Positions 1 to 4,885 of a stretch of 6,209 bases of DNA are shown here, one piece after another. The first letter of the stretch is position 1. Each line of letters begins with the position of its first letter. The DNA comes from Hyphomicrobiaceae bacterium. GTDB lineage: Bacteria; Pseudomonadota; Alphaproteobacteria; Rhizobiales; HXMU1428-3. The notes below the pieces were generated by a model. That model ran no database searches, was not told the DNA's origin, and saw nothing but the letters and a program-made list of their open reading frames with translations. Both the position numbers and the translations under genes were made by a program. The stretch lies in contig JANQQH010000119.1 in assembly GCA_028285025.1 (NCBI GenBank), positions 1 through 6,209 of the forward strand. The letters are read 5' to 3'.

Positions 1-109
1 TTAAAGAAAAGGCCCCAAACAAACAGGCAAGCACCAACCCCTGGCGCAATAAAAATTGCCCTGCTTGTGGGCGATGATTTACTGGTAAATCAACACGAGC
101 TTTACTCAC
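1..109 (-). CDS. ftsI: Peptidoglycan D,D-transpeptidase FtsI (PBP3), N-terminal fragment
   Basis: Only the first 36 codons are present; the gene continues beyond position 1. FtsI is the septum-specific penicillin-binding transpeptidase that cross-links new peptidoglycan at the division site as a partner of FtsW and FtsQLB. What is seen is a basic, polar cytoplasmic leader (starting MSKARVDLPVNHRPQ), then the start of a hydrophobic stretch from about residue 23 (GLVLACLFGAF) that fits the single N-terminal membrane anchor. No catalytic motif lies inside the window, so the name rests on the leader plus its position directly after ftsL. The GTG start overlaps the ftsL stop by 4 nt (GTGA, 106-109) and has an AAGGG Shine-Dalgarno at 116-120 with a 6-nt spacer, so translation is probably coupled to ftsL. 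Confidence 0.8.
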   Translation of the reverse strand, partial: MSKARVDLPVNHRPQAGQFLLRQGLVLACLFGAFSL

Positions 110-507
110 TGGTTGCCCTTCCCTTTTTCAATTGTATCAGAAAAACGATCCAGAACTTTGGCGATATCATCTTTTCGCACAGAGCCATTATTGCGCCGCC
201 CACCAATAGAAGCCAAAGCCTCACCAGGGCGTAACGGCAAAGCATCAAGATCACGAAAAGAAAGAATTTGTTGTGGGGAAAGCGGGGCCAACCCAAGCTC
301 GCGGGCAAATTGATCAATGCGGGCCGGATGGGTTAAAATGCTCCATTCAGCCTTTAACACTGCCAATTGCTGGCGCTCAACAGCAATCTGCTTGCGCAAC
401 TCAACTGCTTCACGCTGCAACCCACGCGCATCATATTTGATTTTATAAAGAACACCAGCAACGCAAAGGGTCGCCACAAACACTAAGCTTGTCAAAAAAC
501 GCAACAT
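106..507 (-). CDS. ftsL: Cell division protein FtsL
   Basis: This is a 133-residue bitopic inner-membrane protein of the FtsQLB divisome complex, which links early division proteins to the FtsWI septal synthase. The sequence shows a short N-terminus, one transmembrane helix at about residues 4-21 (FLTSLVFVATLCVAGVLY), and a charged periplasmic coiled-coil stretch at about residues 25-55 rich in E, R, Q and L. A conserved-looking motif EWSILTHPARIDQFA (54-68) is followed by ELGL. A polar tail of about 40 residues follows, longer than in compact FtsL proteins. The family is poorly conserved, so position between rsmH and ftsI carries much of the weight. The ATG has no clear Shine-Dalgarno. The 55-nt gap from rsmH shows no obvious promoter or terminator. 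The stop overlaps the GTG of ftsI. Confidence 0.9.
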   Translation of the reverse strand: MLRFLTSLVFVATLCVAGVLYKIKYDARGLQREAVELRKQIAVERQQLAVLKAEWSILTHPARIDQFARELGLAPLSPQQILSFRDLDALPLRPGEALASIGGRRNNGSVRKDDIAKVLDRFSDTIEKGKGNQ

Positions 508-562
508 AACTTTATCTACTCAATCATCACACAATAACAAACGTGCAATGTACGCTAAACAA

Positions 563-1591
563 CTACAATTGAAGCGGCCCTAACCCAAGCCGGTCCTCAT
601 CATACACAAGAGGCTCATGTTCAGTTCGGATCCCTGCTCTTAACACGGCAGATCGAGCCCGCGGGTTGTCCCGCACTTCTTCATCCTTAGCTTTAACACC
701 CTTTTGGTTAATGATTTCAAAAGAAGGCGCGATGTCTTTGTTAAGATCTGGTAAATGCCTGGACCGATTTGGCACGCGCCCACTCGAGACGCGCAAAAAA
801 GCCTTAACAATCTTGTCTTCCAAGGAATGAAATGAAACAACCACCAAGCGGCCCCCCGGCTTTAAAACCTTTGCCGCACTGTTTAACCCGCGCAGTAATT
901 CACCTAATTCATCATTCAAATAAATCCGCAAAGCCTGGAAAGACCGGGTTGCAGGATGAATTTTATCTTTTGGTTTTTTAGGAACAACTTTTTCAATCAA
1001 CTGCGCCAAATCGGACGTTTCACAAAACGCCTCTCTGGCGCGCCGCTCAACAATCGCTCTGGCAATCTGGCGTGATTTGCGCTCTTGCCCAAAACGCCAC
1101 AAAATGGTGGCAATTTCTTCTTCTGCCAAACCGTTGACCAAGTCAGCCGCTGTTGGACCAGCTTGTGACATGCGCATATCCAAAGGACCGTTAAGGCGAA
1201 ACGAAAAACCACGCGTCGCCTGATCAAGCTGCATAGAAGAAACCCCAATATCAAGCACCACCCCATCAACTTGGTCTACCCCCAAACGAGACAAATGCGG
1301 CCCCATCTCAGAATAACGCCCCTCAACCAACTCAAGACGGGGCCCAAATTCATGCAATAAAGGACGGGCATCCCTTATCGCATTCGGGTCTTGATCAATC
1401 CCGATAACCTTGCAATTGGCTTGTTCCAAAATGCCGCGCGAATAGCCCCCAGCACCAAAGGTGCCATCCACAAAAACGTTATCATCTTGGGGGGAAAGAT
1501 GCTCTAACATCGCATCAAACAGGACAGGAATGTGGCGGTTGGTACCGCCTGCAAAGCTCATTTGCCCTTTTGCCTTGCTAACCGCCATCAT
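563..1591 (-). CDS. rsmH: 16S rRNA m4C1402 N4-methyltransferase RsmH (MraW)
   Basis: This SAM-dependent methyltransferase adds the N4-methyl group to cytosine 1402 of 16S rRNA in the decoding centre. Counting from the chosen ATG, the N-terminus has HIPVLFDAML (20-29), the SAM-binding loop DGTFGAGGYSR (42-52) and the acidic motif GIDQDP (64-69). These are followed by LDIGVSSMQLD (113-123), then HPATRSFQALRIYLNDEL and VVSFHSLEDKIVK further on. The C-terminus has the usual DNPRARSAVLRAG signature. The length of 342 residues is in the family range. The frame extends to a GTG at 1610-1612 (349 residues). I prefer the ATG at 1589-1591 because GAAGGG (1598-1603) sits 6 nt upstream, whereas the GTG has only a weak AGG very close to it. 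It is second in the dcw operon, 31 nt after mraZ. Confidence 0.96.
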   Translation of the reverse strand: MMAVSKAKGQMSFAGGTNRHIPVLFDAMLEHLSPQDDNVFVDGTFGAGGYSRGILEQANCKVIGIDQDPNAIRDARPLLHEFGPRLELVEGRYSEMGPHLSRLGVDQVDGVVLDIGVSSMQLDQATRGFSFRLNGPLDMRMSQAGPTAADLVNGLAEEEIATILWRFGQERKSRQIARAIVERRAREAFCETSDLAQLIEKVVPKKPKDKIHPATRSFQALRIYLNDELGELLRGLNSAAKVLKPGGRLVVVSFHSLEDKIVKAFLRVSSGRVPNRSRHLPDLNKDIAPSFEIINQKGVKAKDEEVRDNPRARSAVLRAGIRTEHEPLVYDEDRLGLGPLQL

Positions 1592-1622
1592 TCTTGACCC
1601 TTCACTTAACACCTAACAAACT

Positions 1623-2087
1623 TTATTCGCTCGCCCGTCCTTTGGCTTGGCCAAGAAGGGCACGCAAATCTCTCACCTTACTGCGTGCCTCTTGTCGAGC
1701 CTGTTCAAATTGTGTCGGCTCCCAAATTTGGAATTTATCACCCAATCCCACAAAGGTTACCGCATTTATCAGCCCAACAACATCCCTTAACCGCTGAGGC
1801 AAAACAATGCGCCCATCACTATCAATTTTCAAATATTCACTTTCGCCAAACAAAGCGGTTGCCAATTGATCCTTTTCATCTGAATAGGGGGCCAAATCTT
1901 CCAACAGCCCACGAATATGTTTGACCAAACGCGGCCCACCAGCATCCAGCGCCGGTGCATCTAAGGCCGGGTGACAAAAAATCTCATCCGATTGTTCAAC
2001 AGTTAAAACGGCCCGAAAACTTGCTGGAACGCTCACACGTCCCTTCGCATCAATCTTATTTGTGAAGTTGGAAACAAACTCTTCCAT
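1623..2087 (-). CDS. mraZ: Transcriptional regulator MraZ, first gene of the dcw operon
   Basis: MraZ is a nucleoid-associated DNA-binding protein of the SpoVT/AbrB-like fold. It forms rings and binds tandem TGGGN-type repeats upstream of its own operon; in E. coli it represses dcw transcription. The 154-residue product shows two half-domains, each with the family DxxxR signature: D13-R17 in IDAKGRVSVPASFR, and D89-R93 in IDSDGRIVLPQRLRD. The N-terminus MEEFVSNFTNKIDAKGR is a good family start. The ATG has GAGG at 2098-2101, a rather long 10-nt spacer. The C-terminus is basic and alanine-rich. The gene is preceded by the candidate repeat operator and promoter described separately at 2246-2300, so autoregulation is likely. 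rsmH follows 31 nt after the stop. Confidence 0.96.
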   Translation of the reverse strand: MEEFVSNFTNKIDAKGRVSVPASFRAVLTVEQSDEIFCHPALDAPALDAGGPRLVKHIRGLLEDLAPYSDEKDQLATALFGESEYLKIDSDGRIVLPQRLRDVVGLINAVTFVGLGDKFQIWEPTQFEQARQEARSKVRDLRALLGQAKGRASE

Positions 2088-2132
2088 ACAATCAAAACCT
2101 CACCAAACCAGCCTATGCCCTCAATTCATGGC

Positions 2133-2162
2133 AAAAACCCTGGCAATCCCCCGCAACCAGGA
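2133..2162 (-). terminator. Terminator-like hairpin in the mraZ leader (possible attenuator)
   Basis: On the mraZ-sense strand CCTGG (2161-2157) can pair with CCAGG (2143-2139). G-U pairs on both sides extend the stem to 7 bp. The loop is about 11 nt and contains GGGGG. The 3' arm runs directly into five Ts (2137-2133). This has the layout of an intrinsic terminator and lies about 45 nt before the mraZ start codon, inside the predicted leader transcript. The stem is short and the loop large, so it may be a chance fold. No alternative anti-terminator pairing was worked out. Confidence 0.25.
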
Positions 2163-2245
2163 GCAAAAAAATGGGGGCGGCGGCGGCAATTTTTGTGGCC
2201 TCGCAAATTGCGCCAAACCAATCCCCCAACCCCACATCATCCGAA

Positions 2246-2300
2246 CGGGTATATATGGGATACTATGGGATTTTATGGGAGTCAATGGAAATTAACGGAA
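2246..2300 (+). repeat. Tandem 10-nt-period TGGGA boxes, candidate MraZ operator
   Basis: Six pentamers follow one another at an exact 10-nt period on the plus strand: CGGGT (2246), TGGGA (2256), TGGGA (2266), TGGGA (2276), TGGAA (2286) and CGGAA (2296). The three central units are identical and also share the A just before the box. MraZ is known to bind direct TGGGN repeats separated by 5 nt upstream of mraZ, and this array has exactly that spacing. On the mraZ-sense strand the boxes read TCCCA. They cover the proposed -35 and -10 of the mraZ promoter, so binding would be expected to block RNA polymerase. The degenerate units at either end suggest a core of three sites with weaker flanks. 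Confidence 0.8.
2257..2285 (-). promoter_or_regulatory. Candidate mraZ/dcw promoter
   Basis: On the minus strand TTGACT (2285-2280) is a 5/6 match to the -35 consensus. With a 17-nt spacer the -10 would be TATCCC (2262-2257), a weak match. TAGTAT (2265-2260) looks better but has only a 14-nt spacer. Either choice puts the transcript start near 2250 and gives a leader of about 160 nt. The elements are interleaved with the TGGGA repeats, which fits repression by MraZ. The -35 is reasonable and the -10 is uncertain. Confidence 0.4.
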
Positions 2301-2320
2301 AATTTAGGAGTTTAAATGGG

Positions 2321-2329
2321 TTTTCCACA
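2321..2329 (+). promoter_or_regulatory. DnaA-box-like nonamer
   Basis: TTTTCCACA matches the relaxed DnaA box consensus TTWTNCACA. It lies just upstream of the proposed mraZ promoter and its MraZ repeats. Only one site is seen, with no AT-rich unwinding region or cluster, so this is not an origin. A single relaxed match can occur by chance; a role in coupling replication to dcw expression is speculative. Confidence 0.2.
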
Positions 2330-2412
2330 GCCCGAACAGCTAGAAACACATGATCTTCAAACAAATTATTCAAGACAAAAAGGTAAAGAGAGACCCCAGA
2401 ACGGCTAGATCA

Positions 2413-2434
2413 ATTGACAGCCAAGCCTGTCAAT
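2413..2434. repeat. Perfect inverted repeat upstream of the DUF3224 gene, candidate operator
   Basis: ATTGACAG (2413-2420) and CTGTCAAT (2427-2434) are perfect 8-bp arms around a 6-nt spacer. The left arm contains the consensus -35 hexamer TTGACA (2414-2419), and the right arm lies in the -35/-10 spacer. This is a classic place for a dimeric repressor to bind. The symmetry could also make a small RNA hairpin, but the proposed transcript starts downstream of it. No regulator gene is visible in the window. Confidence 0.5.
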
Positions 2435-2442
2435 GGCACAAC
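2414..2442 (+). promoter_or_regulatory. Candidate promoter of the DUF3224 gene
   Basis: TTGACA (2414-2419), a perfect -35, is followed after 17 nt by CACAAC (2437-2442). That is a poor match to the -10 consensus but is the same hexamer at the same spacing as in the proposed rnpB promoter (4078-4106). A start near 2449 would leave a short leader of about 24 nt containing the AGGGAG ribosome binding site. The inverted repeat at 2413-2434 overlaps it. Confidence 0.4.
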
Positions 2443-2472
2443 CCACTGCGGATCAAAAAGGGAGACGCGTCA

Positions 2473-2868
2473 ATGAGCCATAACGCGGCATCAAACTTCA
2501 CAGTCACATCATGGGAAGAAAAGCCTTATGAAGGCTCAACACAAGAATTAAAGATCACCCAAGCCCTAGTCTCTAAAAACTATACCGGCGATATAAACGG
2601 TGTTGGCTCAGTGATTTATCTCATGAAGCACAAGGCCGACGGCACAGCCTCTTTCATCGGATTACAGCAAATCAATGGAAGTGTTGCCGGCCACCAGGGA
2701 AGTTTTGCCATTGAACAAAACGGCTTTTTTGATGGCAAGCAAGCCAAAGGCACCTACCAGATAAAACCAGGCTCTGGCACAGGGGATCTTTCAACCCTAC
2801 AAGGAAAAGGCGAGTTTTGCGCTCCCATAGGTAAGGTTGGTACACTCACTCTAAACTATTCCCTTTAA
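2473..2868 (+). CDS. DUF3224 family protein of unknown function
   Basis: This is a 131-residue protein matching the DUF3224 family as I know it; no biochemical function is established. From memory, structures of the family show a small beta-barrel resembling allene oxide cyclase. Family-like segments are WEEKPY (14-19), GDINGVGSVIYLM (39-51), DGTASFIGL (56-64), GSFAIEQNGFFDG (76-88), PGSGTGDL (99-106) and GKGEFCAPIG (111-120), ending in a short beta-like LTLNYSL. It has no signal peptide or membrane segment, so it is probably cytoplasmic. The frame runs back to an ATG at 2350, but that extra 41-residue stretch is unlike the family and crosses the proposed promoter. The ATG at 2473 has AGGGAG (2459-2464) with an 8-nt spacer. 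It is a single gene, divergent from mraZ and convergent with the GST gene. Confidence 0.88.
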   Translation: MSHNAASNFTVTSWEEKPYEGSTQELKITQALVSKNYTGDINGVGSVIYLMKHKADGTASFIGLQQINGSVAGHQGSFAIEQNGFFDGKQAKGTYQIKPGSGTGDLSTLQGKGEFCAPIGKVGTLTLNYSL

Positions 2869-2901
2869 AGAAAAAAACATATCAAATAAAAAATAACACC
2901 C

Positions 2902-3516
2902 TTAAGCCTTTTTGTCCGGCTCAAAAGGCACTGTTGCCTGCATAGAAGGACGAAGCCGCATATCTTGATACCACGCAGACAATCGCGGATGATGATCTCG
3001 CCATTTTAAATGCGGAAAACGAAAATCAATAAACCCTAAAGCACAAGCAATCGCAATATGGCCTATACTAAGCGGTGGCTCCATCACTCTCACAAGCTTA
3101 GCCGCAGCCCCGATCCCACGTGCCAAAACAATCTCATCACGAATGATTTTTTCTTTGATTTGCTTACCTTCTGGCCTACGTCTCTCTAACAAGGGGCGAA
3201 TGCCAACCTCAATTAAATTATCCCCCAAAGCTTGCCCCTGCAAAACCAACCAGCGAGCGGCACCTGAACTAGGGATAAATTTGGGCCCTTGCATTGTGTT
3301 TTCAATATACTCAACAATCAACTGACTGTCATAAAACACCACCCCATTGTTCAACACCAAAGCAGGCACTCGGCTAAACGGATTAACGGCCACCAATTCT
3401 TCCGGGTCTTCCCACGGATTAAGCATTTCAATTTCAATATCTGGGAACCCTTTTTCAATCAAAAGAACGCGGACTTTGCGAGAAAAAGGTGACGTTGTGC
3501 TACTGATTAATTTCAT
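2902..3516 (-). CDS. Glutathione S-transferase family protein
   Basis: This is a 204-residue cytosolic GST-like protein. The N-terminal thioredoxin-like domain (about 1-75) has the active-site region TTSPFSRKVRVLLIEKG with S9-P10-F11, where the family usually places its catalytic Ser or Cys. It also has VNPFSRVPALV with the cis-proline P51, and the DS pair (63-64) followed by QLIVEYI that normally contacts the gamma-glutamyl part of glutathione. The remaining all-helical domain includes the LSIGHIAIACALGFIDFR segment typical of the C-terminal core. The substrate cannot be told; detoxification or stress roles are family-level guesses. The frame reaches a GTG at 3526-3528, but the ATG at 3514-3516 has GGGGAG (3521-3526) just upstream and gives a normal N-terminus. 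It ends 33 nt from the convergent DUF3224 gene with no hairpin terminator between them. Confidence 0.9.
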   Translation of the reverse strand: MKLISSTTSPFSRKVRVLLIEKGFPDIEIEMLNPWEDPEELVAVNPFSRVPALVLNNGVVFYDSQLIVEYIENTMQGPKFIPSSGAARWLVLQGQALGDNLIEVGIRPLLERRRPEGKQIKEKIIRDEIVLARGIGAAAKLVRVMEPPLSIGHIAIACALGFIDFRFPHLKWRDHHPRLSAWYQDMRLRPSMQATVPFEPDKKA

Positions 3517-3585
3517 ACCGCTCCCCACCTGAGATGGTTAAAAAGTTTAAAAATATCCAAGAAATATAAAAGACCCATCCTCAGC

Positions 3586-3614
3586 CTATCCAATGATTTG
3601 CTCTAAGCTGTCAA
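3586..3614 (-). promoter_or_regulatory. Candidate promoter of the GST gene
   Basis: A perfect -35, TTGACA (3614-3609), is followed after 17 nt by GGATAG (3591-3586), or after 18 nt by GATAGG; both are weak -10 matches. It sits in the 134-nt gap between the 3' end of rnpB and the GST start. That suggests the GST gene has its own promoter and does not rely on read-through from rnpB. A nearby TATATT (3568-3563) lacks a matching -35. Confidence 0.4.
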
Positions 3615-3650
3615 GTTCCTTAACAAAAAACAAGAGCACATAAAAAATTC

Positions 3651-4073
3651 GTCAGCTGGCCTATAAGCCGGGTTCTGTATAAAAAACCATTTCTTCGCAA
3701 GAAAAAACAGCCCTTATGATGACCATTCATCTAGTTTTGATGTTACCACCAAACTCAAGCAACCAACCCGGATGATAAACGGAGAAACACGCGCGGCGCA
3801 GGAGCGCCCATTCATCCCTATTTGGTTTTGCTCCGGATGGGGTTTACCTTGGCCACATCTTTTGCAAGATGCGCGGTGCGCTCTTACCGCACCTTTTCAC
3901 CCTTACCTTTTAAAAAAGGCGGTTCATTTTCTGTGGCACTTTCCCTAAGAGTGAGCAAAAACTCACCCCCGCCGGGATTTCCCCGGCATCCTGCTTCTCT
4001 GGAGCCCGGACTTTCCTCTTAAAACAACCGTTAAAAAAACAATCCCTCAAGCAGCCATCCAGCCAGCTGACAA
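3651..4073 (-). ncRNA. rnpB: RNase P RNA (bacterial class A)
   Basis: This is the catalytic RNA of RNase P, which trims the 5' leader from pre-tRNAs. The near-5' conserved block GAGGAAAGTCCGGGCT (minus strand, about 4018-4003) and the near-3' block ACAGAACCCGGCTTAT (about 3679-3664) are hallmark RNase P sequences that pair to form P4. The ends are set by a perfect 10-bp helix P1: GTCAGCTGGC (4071-4062) with GCCAGCTGAC (3660-3651). Conserved internal sequence is also seen, such as GGTGCGGTAAGAGCGCACCG. The length of about 420 nt is normal. The region after P2 folds into an AU- and GU-rich P3-like arm with a seven-T loop. The 3' helix strand is followed by GAA and six Ts (3647-3642), which may help termination although no separate hairpin is seen. 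The exact 5' end may differ by a few nucleotides. Confidence 0.96.
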
Positions 4074-4077
4074 ACCA

Positions 4078-4106
4078 GTTGTGACAAGCGTGCCTGCAAT
4101 CGTCAA
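4078..4106 (-). promoter_or_regulatory. Candidate rnpB promoter overlapping the amidase stop codon
   Basis: TTGACG (4106-4101) is a 5/6 match to the -35 consensus and contains the TGA stop of the upstream amidase gene. After 17 nt comes CACAAC (4083-4078), a poor -10 by the standard consensus. Six nucleotides further downstream is G4071, the first base of helix P1, so the spacing agrees with the RNA's expected 5' end. Confidence 0.45.
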
Positions 4107-4885
4107 GTCTTTATCTTTGCCAAGAGCAAATCAATCAAATCAGCCGTCTGACGATCAACAACACCATTAACCAGACAGGGCCGATAATGACGCTGAAAGG
4201 CCGTGACAACCAATTGTGTGCGCTCATCAAACTCACCAGTGATATCCAGCCCATACCCAATCTGACAAAGCTTTTCTTGCAAACCCTTTATCTCATCGAG
4301 ATCCCTCAGCAAGAAAACGTCACCTTCATCACCCGCACCAGCCTGATCAAACCAAAGCCCCACACCTTCACTTGCCAACCGCTTCCAGTCAAAATGAGCG
4401 CCTGGATCTTGCTTGCGATGCGGCGCCACATCCGAATGACCCAATACCCTATGCGGGGTAATGTCATGACGGCGCACAATATCCTTGCAAAGCGCCACCA
4501 CCGCCTTCATCTGCGCCTTGCCATAAGCTGGCACGTTTGCCAAAGCGGCCCCTTGATTTTGAATCTCAATACCAATGGAACAAGAATTAATATCACTGTG
4601 CCCTGCCCAAACCGCTTCACCAGCATGCCAAGCCCGGTACTGCTCAGCAACAAGTTGAAAAATCCGCCCCTCCCCATCGATCAGATAATGAGAAGACACC
4701 CCCGCCTCACGGCTGGTTAGAAGTTCAAGCGCATAAGCGGTGGTCGGTGTCGCAGTATAATGCAACAACAACATATCAATGGCACTCCCCTCTGCCCGTG
4801 GTCCAAAGTTAGGCGAGGGCACCCAATTTTCAGGATCTAACAAAGAGGTATCATCTGGCATGCTAAACGGGGCAGGATTGGTCAA
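4103..4885 (-). CDS. N-acetylmuramoyl-L-alanine amidase (Amidase_2, AmpD/AmiD-like) with C-terminal peptidoglycan-binding domain
   Basis: This zinc amidase cleaves the bond between N-acetylmuramic acid and L-alanine of peptidoglycan or its recycled fragments. By comparison with AmpD, the expected residues are visible: zinc ligand H42 (LLLHYTAT), the catalytic-type E107 (IGIEIQNQG), then H150 (LGHSDVAP), K158 and D160 (RKQDPGAHFDW). Residues about 190-258 form a peptidoglycan-binding repeat domain (LQEKLCQIGYGLDITGEFDE, then AFQRHYRP). The protein has 260 residues. No signal peptide or lipobox is visible at the N-terminus (MTNPAPFSMPDDT), so a cytoplasmic, AmpD-like recycling role fits better than an outer-membrane AmiD role. 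The start is TTG at 4885-4883: AAAGGAG (4900-4894) lies 8 nt upstream, and the start overlaps the upstream stop as TTGA. The next in-frame ATG at 4861 has no Shine-Dalgarno. Confidence 0.93.
   Translation of the reverse strand: MTNPAPFSMPDDTSLLDPENWVPSPNFGPRAEGSAIDMLLLHYTATPTTAYALELLTSREAGVSSHYLIDGEGRIFQLVAEQYRAWHAGEAVWAGHSDINSCSIGIEIQNQGAALANVPAYGKAQMKAVVALCKDIVRRHDITPHRVLGHSDVAPHRKQDPGAHFDWKRLASEGVGLWFDQAGAGDEGDVFLLRDLDEIKGLQEKLCQIGYGLDITGEFDERTQLVVTAFQRHYRPCLVNGVVDRQTADLIDLLLAKIKT

Noticed and set aside
102..317. 71-codon minus-strand frame with hydrophobic stretches overlapping ftsL
   Set aside because: It is an alternate frame inside ftsL, whose frame is supported by the membrane helix, coiled coil and coupling to ftsI.
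2171..2188. GC-rich patch with CGG triplet repeats in the mraZ leader
   Set aside because: Only about three CGG copies are present. It can pair weakly with the nearby GGGGG run on the other strand sense, but no stable alternative fold was found.
2246..2300. CRISPR or microsatellite explanation for the repeat array
   Set aside because: The units are only 10 nt with no unique spacers of CRISPR size, and the position upstream of mraZ fits an operator much better.
2062..2353. Three overlapping short plus-strand frames in the mraZ upstream region
   Set aside because: They translate the repeat array and GC-rich patch into low-complexity sequence, have no good ribosome binding site, and overlap the control region.
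2350..2472. N-terminal extension of the DUF3224 frame to an ATG at 2350
   Set aside because: The extra 41 residues do not resemble the family, contain the inverted repeat and proposed promoter, and the internal ATG at 2473 has a strong AGGGAG.
2869..2901. Bidirectional terminator between the convergent DUF3224 and GST genes
   Set aside because: The gap is A/T-rich with several runs, but I found no stem longer than a few base pairs, so there is no support for an intrinsic terminator.
4187..4720. 177-codon open frame on the plus strand
   Set aside because: It lies wholly antisense to the amidase, whose zinc ligands and domains are clear. The translation has no recognisable motif and a composition typical of a shadow frame.
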